Below are positions 53,485 through 61,936 of a stretch of 61,936 bases of DNA, piece by piece (position 1 is the first letter of the stretch; every line of letters begins with the position of its first letter). The translations under genes and the position numbers were made by a program. The DNA is from Flavobacteria bacterium RIFCSPLOWO2_12_FULL_35_11 (lineage in GTDB: Bacteria > Bacteroidota > Bacteroidia > Flavobacteriales > Flavobacteriaceae): positions 1-61,936 of the forward strand of contig MGWK01000054.1 of NCBI GenBank assembly GCA_001800975.1. The letters are read 5' to 3'. The notes under the pieces are model-generated. The model was given only the letters and a program-made list of their open reading frames with translations. It was not told the DNA's origin and did not search any database.

Positions 53485-55889
53485 AAATCGAAAATAACCC
53501 CAAATCTCGGAAGCACGGTTCCCGAAGTATTTTCAACACTTTCCAACACATATTTGGAACTGTTATTGGCATCAATTATTTTATTTCCGTTGGCATCCAA
53601 AGTCGGAATTAAATAAGGTTGTTCAATCGCTTCACCGGCCAAAACATTTTGTACATCCACATAAAAATTTAGGGAGAATTTTTTCCAAAACCACGTTTTA
53701 TCAATACGAAGATCAAGTTGGGAATAGGTTTTAAAACGTTCGGTATTTAATTGGCTGAAATCTAAAATTCCCTGATTAGACACGTCGTAATTAGCAATTT
53801 CAGAAGATGCATCTATATCGTATGGCGTATAAGGCCGTCCGCCAACCAATCTAAATTTACCGCCAATTTCCCAGTTTCTTTTTAGTTTTTTACCGCCCGT
53901 TACCGTTAACAAATGTTTGTTATCCCAGGTTGAAGGAATATAGTTGTTTAAATTGTCTTTAAATTCACTAATAACAAAAGTATAAGATAAAATACCGTAC
54001 AATCCGGAGTAAGACTTCTTTTGGGAGAAGAATTCAAAACCGTAAGCCCTTCCTTCTGAAGTTGAAGTTACTTCCTCATTCCCAACAACTCCGAAATCGG
54101 CCCCTAAATTTGCCAGACTGATTTGATTTCTTATGGAAAAAGGATAATTTTTGTACGTTTTATAAAAGCCTTCCACACTAATTTTTGAACTGCTGTTTGG
54201 TGCATATTCAAATCCGCTGACCAAATGATTCGCTTGCAGGTATTTTAATCCGTTGTTTTTATTAACCAAGTTGTTTTCTGTATCTCTATATCCCAAAATT
54301 GTATAGGTTGGAAGCTGTGAATACATCCCTGCAGATGCATTGATGATTAGCTTATTTGTAAGTTCATAGGCCAACGAAACCCTTGGTAAAAATTGATTGA
54401 GCGGATTTTGCATTTCGACATTATAATCTGTACCATCCATTCGAAAACCTAATGAAGTTCCCAATTTGGAATTAAAATATTTTTTTGAAATTTGCCCAAA
54501 AACAGCGTATTTAAACATAGCCAATTCCGAAGAAAAATTTACTTCAGAAACCCCTTCTGAATTTGCTATTTTTTGAAATGTTGCATTGGTATATTTGGCT
54601 TGTTCTAAACCAAAACCGAGCGATAATTTATAATTATTGGCAGAAGTTGATGTGTTTTCAAATCGAAATTTATTTTCAGTTTCTTTTGAAGTATAGTCCA
54701 ACAACAAATCGGACGCATTGGCCGTGTTATTAAAATACTTTTTAGCATTGTTGCTAAGCTCATTTCTGCTCACCACAACCTGTTGCATAGAATTTCCAGC
54801 ATAATGCTTGTAAGAAGCTCCTACCGTGTAATTCCATTGCTCCTGCACAGGAACAAAACTAAGAATGTAACGATTTCTTTTAATGGTTTCTTCATCGGTA
54901 ACATTCTTATTTACGCTTTCATTTAGCCTAAACTTATCAATTGCACCAAGACCGATTAAACTAATTTCACTGTTTGCGGACAATTGGTGTTTTACTTTAA
55001 ACTGAAAATCATTATAAGTTGGCAAAAAAGGAAGTTTAATTAATTTAAACAGAAATTGTAAATACGACTGACGAAACGATGCTATAAAAGTTGTTTTATC
55101 GTTTATTGGACCCTCTAAAGTTATCCCGGCATCTGAAGTGCCTAATGTTGCCCTTGTATTTATTTTCTCCGGATTTCCGTCTTTCTGGGTAAACTCAATC
55201 ACTGAGCTCAATGCATTTCCTCTGTTAGATTGAAATGCACTGCTATAAAAATCAACATTCCTAATTAAATCGGCATTAATAATTCCCACCGGTCCACCCG
55301 TAGAGCCTTGTGTTTGAAAGTGATTTATAACAGGAACTTCGATACAGTCCAAATAAAATTTATTTTCAACTGGCGATCCTCCTCTAATAATAATGTCATT
55401 TCTGAAGCCTGGGTTTGAAGCAACACCAGGAAGCGATTGGATAACTTTTAAAACATCTCTATTTCCTCCCGGGTTTCTTTCTATTTCAGCAATTCCAAGA
55501 GATTGCCGTGAAATCGGACTTTCAATAGATTTTTTGAATAGTTTACTTTGCACAACGACTTCATCCAACTGCTCATTATTTTGATTTAATTCTATGAAAA
55601 TATAAGGAATTTTTTCATTGGTTACCAAATAATCCTCTGATAAAGCAGTTAAATATCCTAAATAAGATGCTTGCACTTTCACATATCCCAATGGAACATT
55701 TTTAATCACAAAAGCGCCATTTTCATCTGAAATAGCTCCAATATTTGTTCCGGCAACAATAACATTTACAAAAGGTATATTTCCTCTTGATTGCATATCA
55801 ATTACTTTTCCTTTAAGTGTTCCTATATTTTGCGAAAATCCCAATGATAGGTTTAATAAAAACAAAAACAGCGCAATATTTTTGATCAT
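53481..55889 (-). CDS. TonB-dependent outer-membrane receptor with carboxypeptidase-like N-terminal domain
   Basis: 802 residues from ATG 55889. Signal peptide (MIKNIALFLFLLNLSLGFSQ), CarboxypepD_reg-like domain (GKVIDMQSRGNIPFVNVIVA, GAFVIKNVPLGYVKVQ), plug domain (VIQSLPGVASNPGFRNDIII, RGGSPVENKFYLDCIEVP), then a beta-barrel ending with RFGVIFDF. It imports an unknown ligand across the outer membrane. No SusD-like partner is nearby, so not a classical glycan utilisation locus. A TTG 24 bases upstream lies in the -7 box and is rejected. Confidence 0.93.
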   Translation of the reverse strand: MIKNIALFLFLLNLSLGFSQNIGTLKGKVIDMQSRGNIPFVNVIVAGTNIGAISDENGAFVIKNVPLGYVKVQASYLGYLTALSEDYLVTNEKIPYIFIELNQNNEQLDEVVVQSKLFKKSIESPISRQSLGIAEIERNPGGNRDVLKVIQSLPGVASNPGFRNDIIIRGGSPVENKFYLDCIEVPVINHFQTQGSTGGPVGIINADLIRNVDFYSSAFQSNRGNALSSVIEFTQKDGNPEKINTRATLGTSDAGITLEGPINDKTTFIASFRQSYLQFLFKLIKLPFLPTYNDFQFKVKHQLSANSEISLIGLGAIDKFRLNESVNKNVTDEETIKRNRYILSFVPVQEQWNYTVGASYKHYAGNSMQQVVVSRNELSNNAKKYFNNTANASDLLLDYTSKETENKFRFENTSTSANNYKLSLGFGLEQAKYTNATFQKIANSEGVSEVNFSSELAMFKYAVFGQISKKYFNSKLGTSLGFRMDGTDYNVEMQNPLNQFLPRVSLAYELTNKLIINASAGMYSQLPTYTILGYRDTENNLVNKNNGLKYLQANHLVSGFEYAPNSSSKISVEGFYKTYKNYPFSIRNQISLANLGADFGVVGNEEVTSTSEGRAYGFEFFSQKKSYSGLYGILSYTFVISEFKDNLNNYIPSTWDNKHLLTVTGGKKLKRNWEIGGKFRLVGGRPYTPYDIDASSEIANYDVSNQGILDFSQLNTERFKTYSQLDLRIDKTWFWKKFSLNFYVDVQNVLAGEAIEQPYLIPTLDANGNKIIDANNSSKYVLESVENTSGTVLPRFGVIFDF

Positions 55890-55910
55890 ATCCAATAATT
55901 CAATTTTCAG

Positions 55911-55918
55911 CAAAGGTA
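55911..55918 (-). promoter_or_regulatory. -7 element of the TonB receptor gene
   Basis: TACCTTTG on the minus strand, exact TAnnTTTG, 21 bases before the ATG. Confidence 0.5.
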
Positions 55919-55973
55919 CAATTTTGTTTAATATAATTTAATTAATGTTAAACATTTTGATATAAAGACATAA

Positions 55974-56004
55974 AAAAACCTCAAACAAATTGTTTGAGGT
56001 TTTT
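55974..56004 (-). terminator. Terminator after tRNA-Tyr
   Basis: AAAAACCTCAAACA and its complement with loop ATT, directly after the tRNA-Tyr 3' end, T run on the minus strand. Confidence 0.88.
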
Positions 56005-56005
56005 G

Positions 56006-56086
<81 letters not shown>

Positions 56087-56099
56087 AAAATTTTAAATT

Positions 56100-56129
56100 A
56101 AAAAGCTCCTCTATCTTGAGAAGCTTTTT
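56100..56129 (-). terminator. Hairpin between tRNA-Lys and tRNA-Tyr
   Basis: AAAAAGCTTCTC-AAGATA-GAGGAGCTTTTT on the minus strand, one wobble pair, terminator-like with a T tail; may limit tRNA-Tyr transcription or be a processing site. Confidence 0.6.
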
Positions 56130-56130
56130 G

Positions 56131-56203
56131 TGACCGGGCTGGGGCTCGAACCCAGGACCACCTCCTTAAAAGGGAGGTGCTCTACCAACTGAGCTACCAG
56201 GTC
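56131..56203 (-). tRNA. tRNA-Lys (TTT anticodon)
   Basis: Anticodon stem CCTCC/GGAGG with loop CTTTTAA (TTT), D arm AGCTCAGTTGGTAGAGC, T arm CTGGG-TTCGAGC-CCCAG. The acceptor stem GACCTGG / CCCGGTC has one T-C mismatch at pair 5:68. Transcribed before tRNA-Tyr. Confidence 0.93.
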
Positions 56204-56265
56204 AATCTCTTTCTTTTTAGCGGGTGCAAATATAATGGTATATTTAATAAAAACAAACTTCTTAA

Positions 56266-57033
56266 CTACTTTGTTTCTTTTAAATAAGCCTCTCTTACTT
56301 TTCTGAATAAATTGGAAGAATACACGAAATTCACAACCGCTTCATTTTCAGTTATAAAAATCTCTTTATTCGATCCTTCCCATTCTTTTACGCCATCTTT
56401 TAAAAAAATAATTTTTTCTCCTATTTCCATCACAGAATTCATATCGTGGGAGTTTATCACTGTAATTATTTGATATTCTTCCGTAATTTCTTTGATTAAA
56501 TTATCAATGACGGTAGCCGTATTTGGATCTAAACCAGAATTTGGTTCGTCACAAAATAAGTATTTTGGATTCATTACAATGGCTCGGGCAATGGAAACGC
56601 GCTTTTGCATTCCTCCAGACAATTCAGCAGGAAATTTTTTGTTTGCATTTTCCAAATTCACCCGTTTCAAAACAAAATTTACCCGATCAAGCATTTCTGA
56701 AAAAGGTTGATCTGCAAACATTTTCAAGGGAAACATAATATTTTCTTCCACCGTTAAAGAATCGTAAAGAGCACCTCCTTGAAAAACCATTCCAATTTCT
56801 TGCCTTAACAGCCTATGCTCTTTAATGTCAAGTTCAGTGTGTTTTCTTCCATCAAAACTAATAATTCCTCTATCCGGAACATGCAATCCAACCAAACATT
56901 TCAAAAAAACTGTTTTACCAGATCCGCTTTGGCCAATAATCATACTGGTCACTCCTTTTTCAAAAGTGGTTGAAACTCCTTTTAAAACCGGTACGCCTTT
57001 AAATTCTTTATATAAATCAGTAACTTCTATCAT
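56266..57033 (-). CDS. ABC transporter ATPase of the Mla/Ttg2 lipid-transport type (MlaF-like)
   Basis: 255 residues. Walker A GQSGSGKT, Q-loop VFQGGALYDSLTV, signature LSGGMQKR, Walker B LFCDEPNSGLDP, and the switch His in INSHDMNSVMEIGE. The FQGGALYDSLTV and LSGGMQKRVSIARAI text is typical of MlaF, which powers phospholipid trafficking between inner and outer membranes. It begins one base after the MlaE-like permease, so both form an operon. An MlaD-like MCE protein is not in the window. Confidence 0.92.
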   Translation of the reverse strand: MIEVTDLYKEFKGVPVLKGVSTTFEKGVTSMIIGQSGSGKTVFLKCLVGLHVPDRGIISFDGRKHTELDIKEHRLLRQEIGMVFQGGALYDSLTVEENIMFPLKMFADQPFSEMLDRVNFVLKRVNLENANKKFPAELSGGMQKRVSIARAIVMNPKYLFCDEPNSGLDPNTATVIDNLIKEITEEYQIITVINSHDMNSVMEIGEKIIFLKDGVKEWEGSNKEIFITENEAVVNFVYSSNLFRKVREAYLKETK

Positions 57034-57774
57034 TTATCCTAAAAGCATTTGGGTTAAAAAATAATTTAATAAAATGATGACAACACTGGTCCAAACAACC
57101 GCTTGTGTACTTGCCCTTCCAACTTCCAAAGAACCGCCTTTAACATAATACCCATGGTATGCTGGTATGGTTGCAATTACAAATGCAAAAACCACGGTTT
57201 TTATCAAAGCATATTGTATATAATAGGGATCAAAATCAAGTCGAATTCCGTAAAGGTAATCTTCGCTATAAAACAAATCGGTTAAGGTTCCTGCCACATA
57301 TCCTCCATAAATTCCCAGAAACATGGCCAACGAAATTAATAAGGGATAAAAAAATATAGTTGCAATAATTTTTGGCAACACCAAATAATTTAAGGAATTG
57401 ATTCCCATGACTTCCAATGCATCAATTTGCTCCGTAACACGCATAGTGCCAATACTTGAAGAGATATAGGACCCCACTTTTCCTGCCAAAATAACACTCA
57501 TAAAAGTAGGCGCAAATTCCAAAATCATTGATTGTTTTGTAGCAAAACCAATCAGGTATTTAGGGATAAAAGGATTATCGACATTTAATGCCGTTTGAAT
57601 AGCAATAACCCCACCAACAAAAAAGGAAATAAATGCAATTATTCCTAATGATTTAAGACCTAAATCTTCAATTTCCCTAAACAACATTTCTCTGAAAACC
57701 GACCATTTTTGAGGTTTTCGAAAAACTTGCCGAAGCATAATAAAATACTTCCCAACATGCCTTAAATAGTTCAT
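57034..57774 (-). CDS. ABC transporter permease of the MlaE family
   Basis: 246 residues with five or six hydrophobic segments. MlaE/DUF140 features: IAFISFFVGGVIAIQTALNV, FAPTFMSVILAGKVGSYISS, SIGTMRVTEQIDALEVMGIN (the conserved EQIDALxxMG), then NYLVLPKIIA and VTQAVVWTSV-like end (STQAVVWTSVVIILLNYFLT). Inner-membrane permease partner of the downstream ATPase in lipid transport. Confidence 0.93.
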   Translation of the reverse strand: MNYLRHVGKYFIMLRQVFRKPQKWSVFREMLFREIEDLGLKSLGIIAFISFFVGGVIAIQTALNVDNPFIPKYLIGFATKQSMILEFAPTFMSVILAGKVGSYISSSIGTMRVTEQIDALEVMGINSLNYLVLPKIIATIFFYPLLISLAMFLGIYGGYVAGTLTDLFYSEDYLYGIRLDFDPYYIQYALIKTVVFAFVIATIPAYHGYYVKGGSLEVGRASTQAVVWTSVVIILLNYFLTQMLLG

Positions 57775-58155
57775 TTACTATTATTTTTTTTGCTAAAATA
57801 TTAAATAAATACAACTTTATTATCCATTTTACAACTTAAGTTTTGAGCTGTCCCTAAATAATAATATTTTGAATTATAAAAATTAAACAAGAATTGACAA
57901 ACCAATTTTTTAACCTATTTTTAAAATTCTTGCCAGTATAATACATCAAAATTTATGAAAACAAATTCCATTTTAGTAATGCAGCAGTCATTGCCAATTA
58001 TTACAATTAAAAAAAGGGGCTGTTTTTACTATTTATAGAAAATGAATATGTGATTTCCCAGCTTTTGAAGCAATTTTTTGTATGAAATATGACTTGTTGA
58101 CAACTCATGTTTTTTTATTTAGGATTATATTTATATTAGCTAAAAATTATCAATC
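57775..58155. other. Divergent intergenic region between MlaE-like and M20 genes
   Basis: 380 AT-rich bases. No convincing gene; one 27-codon frame at 57955-58038 lacks protein character. Promoters for both flanking genes must lie here, but I see only weak -7-like matches such as TATATTTA near 58124. Confidence 0.4.
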
Positions 58156-59445
58156 ATGCAAAAATCATATTTATTTTATTTTCTTTTCTTTTTTATAGTT
58201 TTTCAGGGGGTTGCTCAAATGTCAAATCCAAAAATAACGGATGATGCCAATGCGATTGAATCTAAAGTAATTAAATGGAGAAGGTATTTTCATCAAAATC
58301 CTGAATTATCAAATAGGGAATACAAAACTGCTTCAATAATCGCCGAACACCTAAAAAGCTTAGGTTTAGAAGTAAAAACTGGAGTTGGCAAAACTGGGGT
58401 TGTGGGTATTTTGAAAGGCAATCAATCAGGTAAAGTTGTTGCTTTACGTGCTGATATTGACGCCCTTCCAGTAACAGAAAGGAATAATTTAACTTTTAAA
58501 AGCGAAATCACTGATGAATTTTTAGGAACCAAAATTGGTGTAATGCACGCTTGTGGCCATGACACCCATACTGCCATCTTAATGGGTGTTGCTGAAGTGC
58601 TTTCAAAAAATAAAGACCTGATAAAAGGAACCATAAAATTCATTTTTCAGCCTGCGGAAGAAGGACCGCCTCCGGGAGAAGAAGGCGGTGCAAAATTAAT
58701 GATTAAAGAAGGCGTTTTGGAAAACCCAAAGGTTGACGCTATTTTTGGTTTGCACATTAAATCAGATGCCCCTGTTGGCACAATTAACTACAAACCAGGA
58801 GGAGCAATGGCTGCAACGGAACAATTTGCCATCACCGTACAAGGAAAACAAACACATGGATCTGCACCCTGGATGGGAGTTGATCCTATTTTAATTTCAG
58901 CAAAAATAATAGATGGTTTACAAACCATTATCAGTAGAGAATCACCGTTGGTTGAAGAAGCCGCAGTAATAACTGTAGGAAAAATAACCAGTGGCGTTCG
59001 CTTTAATATTATTCCTGAAACTGCAGAAATGATAGGTACTGTTAGAACTTTAAGTCCAAAAATGAGAGAACTCATTATTCGTAGAATGAATGAAATGGTT
59101 CCGGCAATTGCTAAAGCTTTTGGTGGCGATGCTACCATCGAATTTCAAAACAATACCAGCATTACTTTTAACGATTTAGAATTGATCGCCAAAATGTTGC
59201 CAACACTTGAAACTGTTGCGGGAAAAGATAACGTGCTACTGATGAAAGCAACAACCGGAGGTGAAGATTTTTCGTTTTATCAAGAAGTTATTCCTGGATT
59301 CTATTTCTTTTTGGGCGGTATGCCTTTAGATAGCAAAAAACCAGCGCCACATCATACCCCCGATTTTTATATCGATGAAAGCGGCATGTTGTTGGGTGTA
59401 AAAACCTTATCCCAATTAAGTATTGATTACCTGCAGTCAAATTAA
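58156..59445 (+). CDS. Secreted M20-family amidohydrolase (hippurate/IAA-amino-acid hydrolase type)
   Basis: 429 residues with an N-terminal signal peptide ending near FQGVAQ, so periplasmic or secreted. Metal-binding motif HACGHDTHTAILMG, general-base Glu in FIFQPAEEGPPPGEEGG, lid domain GSAPWMGVDPILISAKII, and the C-terminal GGEDFSFYQ. The family removes acyl groups from N-acyl amino acids and includes indoleacetate-amino-acid hydrolases; the true substrate is unknown. Single gene with a strong terminator. Confidence 0.92.
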   Translation: MQKSYLFYFLFFFIVFQGVAQMSNPKITDDANAIESKVIKWRRYFHQNPELSNREYKTASIIAEHLKSLGLEVKTGVGKTGVVGILKGNQSGKVVALRADIDALPVTERNNLTFKSEITDEFLGTKIGVMHACGHDTHTAILMGVAEVLSKNKDLIKGTIKFIFQPAEEGPPPGEEGGAKLMIKEGVLENPKVDAIFGLHIKSDAPVGTINYKPGGAMAATEQFAITVQGKQTHGSAPWMGVDPILISAKIIDGLQTIISRESPLVEEAAVITVGKITSGVRFNIIPETAEMIGTVRTLSPKMRELIIRRMNEMVPAIAKAFGGDATIEFQNNTSITFNDLELIAKMLPTLETVAGKDNVLLMKATTGGEDFSFYQEVIPGFYFFLGGMPLDSKKPAPHHTPDFYIDESGMLLGVKTLSQLSIDYLQSN

Positions 59446-59490
59446 TATAAAAAAATATTTTTAGTTACGAAACATGTTAATTTTGTAAAT

Positions 59491-59522
59491 AAAAAATCCT
59501 CAAATTAATTTGAGGATTTTTT
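59491..59522 (+). terminator. Terminator of the M20 amidohydrolase gene
   Basis: AAAAAATCCTCAAA-TTAA-TTTGAGGATTTTTT, perfect 14-base stem. Confidence 0.9.
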
Positions 59523-59720
59523 ATTAAGGAGTATAGCAATGTATTACCACATTTCTTCCTAAAAATGTTTAAACAATATTCCTAGATACTAAAAAAATAG
59601 AGCCCTTAAATATGTATAAAAATACTAAACATTAAATCCATGAAATCGAACAATTTTAACTAAATTTATATACAAAAGAGACCAAAACATTTCAGCTCAA
59701 TACACATTGATTAGAAAATC

Positions 59721-61163
59721 ATGAACATAAATTATTTAATAAAATTAATATTTACTAACAGGGCCAACGTATTTAAAATAATGAGTTTTATAGTAATTGT
59801 TATTTTATTAAGTAATATAGGTGCAATTGTTGATTATTTTATCCATCCCGAAATTCCATATTTTGATGAAGAACATTTAATTGTTGGATCAATTACGGGA
59901 ATTTTTAGTTTAATTTTTGGGGCTTTCATTATTATTTATATTAATAGATTGCACATAATTAATATTGAGCGCAGAAAGCTTATAAAAGAATTATTACAAG
60001 CCAAAGAAAGTGCAGAAGAAAGTGACCGATTGAAATCATCTTTTCTTGCCAATATGAGCCACGAAATTCGAACACCAATGAATGGAATTCTCGGTTTTTC
60101 AGAACTCCTAAAATCACCCAACCTTTCTGGGGATAAGCAACAAAAGTACATTGAGATTATTGAGGAAAGTGGTAAGCGCATGCTTAATATAATCAACGAT
60201 ATTATTGATATTTCCAAGATAGAGGCCGGCTTAATGTGTGTGGAATTTAAGGAATCCAATATAAACGAACAAATCGAATACATTTATACTTTTTTTAAAC
60301 CTGAAGTTGAAGCCAAAGGAATGCAGATTTTCTTTAAAAACACATTACAGGCAAGAGAAGCCACCATAAAAACTGATCGTGAAAAATTGTTTGCAATCCT
60401 GACCAACTTAGTTAAAAATGCAATTAAATTTACGAAAGAAGGTTCCATAGAATTTGGATATGTTTTAAAAATGAATAATGAAACCGTTAACCCAAGTCAA
60501 AATGCGGTACTGGAATTTTATGTAAAAGATACTGGCATCGGGATTCCAAAAGATAGACAGGAAGCCATTTTTGAACGTTTCATTCAGGCTGACATAATAA
60601 ATAAAATGGCAAGGCAAGGAGCAGGACTTGGTTTGTCAATTACCAAGGCATATGTTGAAATGCTTGGTGGTAAAATAAGGGTAGAAAGCGAAGAAGGTAT
60701 TGGTTCAATATTTTATTTCACGTTACCTTACAATGTGGAACTGAAAGAAAAAAAGAGTATCAAAAATATTGAGGTTACTGACAGTTCAGAAAATCTTATT
60801 AAAAATTTAAAAATACTAATTGCTGAAGATGATGAAGCTTCAGAAATGTTGATTTCTATAAATATAAGCGAATTTAGCAATGAAATTATAAAAGCAAAAA
60901 CCGGCACTGAAGCTGTTGAAATTTGCCGGAACAACCCCGACATTGATTTAATTCTGATGGATATACAAATGCCTGTAATGAACGGATATGAAGCCACCCA
61001 GCAAATAAGGCAATTTAACAAAGATGTGGTAATTATTGCACAGACAGCTTATGGATTATTCGGTGATAGGGAAAAAGCGCTTGATGCTGGTTGCGATGAT
61101 TATATTTCAAAACCTATTAAAAAAATCGAATTACAGGCATTAATACAAAAATATTTCAAGTAA
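59721..61163 (+). CDS. Membrane-bound hybrid histidine kinase with receiver domain
   Basis: 480 residues. Two transmembrane helices (about residues 18-39 and 53-74) with a short loop, so little extracytoplasmic sensing surface. A short linker leads to HisKA (FLANMSHEIRTPMNGILGF, phospho-His114), HATPase (LVKNAIKFTKEG, DTGIGIPKDRQEAIFERF, GAGLGLSITKAYVEMLGG) and a C-terminal receiver (ILIAEDDEASEML, phospho-Asp414 in LILMDIQMPVMNGYEA, late Lys in YISKPI). No DNA-binding output and no adjacent response regulator, so the phosphorelay partner is elsewhere. Confidence 0.93.
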   Translation: MNINYLIKLIFTNRANVFKIMSFIVIVILLSNIGAIVDYFIHPEIPYFDEEHLIVGSITGIFSLIFGAFIIIYINRLHIINIERRKLIKELLQAKESAEESDRLKSSFLANMSHEIRTPMNGILGFSELLKSPNLSGDKQQKYIEIIEESGKRMLNIINDIIDISKIEAGLMCVEFKESNINEQIEYIYTFFKPEVEAKGMQIFFKNTLQAREATIKTDREKLFAILTNLVKNAIKFTKEGSIEFGYVLKMNNETVNPSQNAVLEFYVKDTGIGIPKDRQEAIFERFIQADIINKMARQGAGLGLSITKAYVEMLGGKIRVESEEGIGSIFYFTLPYNVELKEKKSIKNIEVTDSSENLIKNLKILIAEDDEASEMLISINISEFSNEIIKAKTGTEAVEICRNNPDIDLILMDIQMPVMNGYEATQQIRQFNKDVVIIAQTAYGLFGDREKALDAGCDDYISKPIKKIELQALIQKYFK

Positions 61164-61349
61164 TAATAAAATGTAAATTGAAAATTATACAATAAAAAAT
61201 AAATCACATGGCTATAACAATGCGCATAAAAAATTGCTTAATTCAATAAATATGATATTTAAAATACAAAATAATATTAAATTTAAACTTCGGAAAATTG
61301 AGTTTCCAAACCTGCAACTTTTCATGCTCTAAACCGTTAATCACTAATT

Positions 61350-61778
61350 TTACACACGATAGTCGTCAGCTTTCCAATTATTTATTGCTTTTTTAATATT
61401 ATTTTCAGAGAGATTTTCCATTACTGCTTTTTCAACCAATGAAACAAATTCCTCATCTGAGGCAAAACGCAATCCAACAAATTGTCTAGTCGTTAATTTA
61501 TTGCTGATTGATTTTCCCGTTAAAATAAAATATCTTAGCTTTTCTTCTGCTTTAATGGCCCTGTCTTGAGCCTTTAAAGCGAATGATCTTATGAAATAAA
61601 ACATAAATAATAAAATAAAGGAAAGCAATACCAATAATGAAGCAGCGTATAAATTATCCTCAGATGAGTTCCATAAATTTCTGATTGCGCCTCCTAAAAA
61701 AGCCAGAATGGCCAAAAAAGTTACTATGTGATATCCAATCACAAATTTACTGTGATTTTTATAATTTTGTTGTTTCAT
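61350..61778 (-). CDS. DUF6526-type small membrane protein
   Basis: 142 residues. Two transmembrane segments (around residues 14-31 and 44-63) are followed by a conserved cytoplasmic part with FALKAQDRAIKAEEKLRYF, TGKSISNKLTTRQFVGLRFA and KKAINNWKADDYRV, which I recognise as the DUF6526 pattern frequent in Bacteroidota. Function unknown. Single gene near the rRNA operon end. Confidence 0.82.
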   Translation of the reverse strand: MKQQNYKNHSKFVIGYHIVTFLAILAFLGGAIRNLWNSSEDNLYAASLLVLLSFILLFMFYFIRSFALKAQDRAIKAEEKLRYFILTGKSISNKLTTRQFVGLRFASDEEFVSLVEKAVMENLSENNIKKAINNWKADDYRV

Positions 61779-61871
61779 ATCTTTAGTGTATTTTAAGTTA
61801 ATTACAACAAAATAAGGTTAAATAATTCAGAATTTATAAAAGTGACAACGAAATCTTTATTTATATCAAAA

Positions 61872-61903
61872 AAAAACCTTCAACTTAATCGTTGAAGGTT
61901 TTT
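61872..61903 (-). terminator. Terminator of the rRNA operon
   Basis: AAAAACCTTCAAC-TTAATC-GTTGAAGGTTTTT, with the T run continuing (minus strand), just downstream of the 5S rRNA 3' end. Confidence 0.9.
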
Positions 61904-61912
61904 CAAAAGAAA

Positions 61913-61936
61913 GGCGGTGACATACTCTCCCACCAA
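61913..61936 (-). rRNA. rrf: 5S rRNA, 3' end only
   Basis: The minus-strand text GGTGGGAGAGTATGTCACCG leading to GCC is the usual Bacteroidota 5S 3' half, followed by a short tail and the terminator. Only about 24 bases lie in the window; the rest of an rRNA operon presumably continues to the right. Confidence 0.85.

Noticed and set aside
57955-58038. Small 27-codon gene between the Mla-type and M20 genes
   Set aside because: Sequence has no recognisable signal, domain or codon pattern and no promoter of its own.

Overview
The window is AT-rich chromosomal DNA from a member of the Bacteroidota, most likely class Flavobacteriia. Three things point there. Many transcription units are preceded by the Bacteroidota -7 promoter element TAnnTTTG and lack an obvious Shine-Dalgarno sequence. 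Gene content and order are flavobacterial (hemA-C-D-B-L-E-N diverging from an AraC gene and hemH, pdhA next to pdhC, a lone TonB receptor with a carboxypeptidase-like N-terminal domain). Proteins end in the outer-membrane style typical of the group. I cannot name genus or species from the sequence alone.

Layout. 1-9.9 kb: the end of an outer-membrane-type protein, then two paralogous four-gene operons, each encoding a Tat-exported multi-[4Fe-4S] protein, an NrfD-like quinone-interacting membrane protein, an anchored extracytoplasmic protein and a mono-haem cytochrome c. A free-standing Tat mini-protein heads the first operon, and a lipoprotein-tethered third cytochrome follows the second. 9.9-19.9 kb: a nearly complete haem biosynthesis locus (hemN, E, L, B, D, C, A on the minus strand; AraC regulator and hemH on the plus strand). 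19.9-24.2 kb: an accessory block (CRP-like regulator, two paralogous membrane proteins around an NmrA-like protein, a deiodinase-like redox protein) bordered by palindromic and degenerate DNA. 24.2-28.5 kb: iorA-iorB plus a fused ADP-forming acyl-CoA synthetase, a pathway for fermenting aromatic amino acids. 28.5-46 kb: housekeeping genes (recR, pdxH, ppx-like, purine phosphorylase, lpxK, nif3-like, gcvP, pdhA-pdhC), then a small DUF4242/truncated-haemoglobin/AraC-cyclase locus up to 46.6 kb. 46.7-61.9 kb: rpmE, cyclotransferase, lipoprotein, SDR, SprT-like, manC, DUF389, TonB receptor, tRNA-Lys and tRNA-Tyr, an Mla-type ABC transporter, a secreted M20 hydrolase, a hybrid histidine kinase, and the 3' end of a 5S rRNA at the right edge.

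The unifying signal is a CRP/FNR-type operator, TGAy-N4-ATCA. It lies exactly 29.5 bp upstream of a -7 box before both electron-transfer operons and before iorAB-acs, and exactly 21 bp (two helical turns) further away at the hemA/AraC divergence. This suggests one anaerobic or low-oxygen regulon linking periplasmic electron transfer, cytochromes, haem supply and fermentation of keto-acids. The duplicated FeS/NrfD/cytochrome module under this control is the best candidate here for an undescribed respiratory system.
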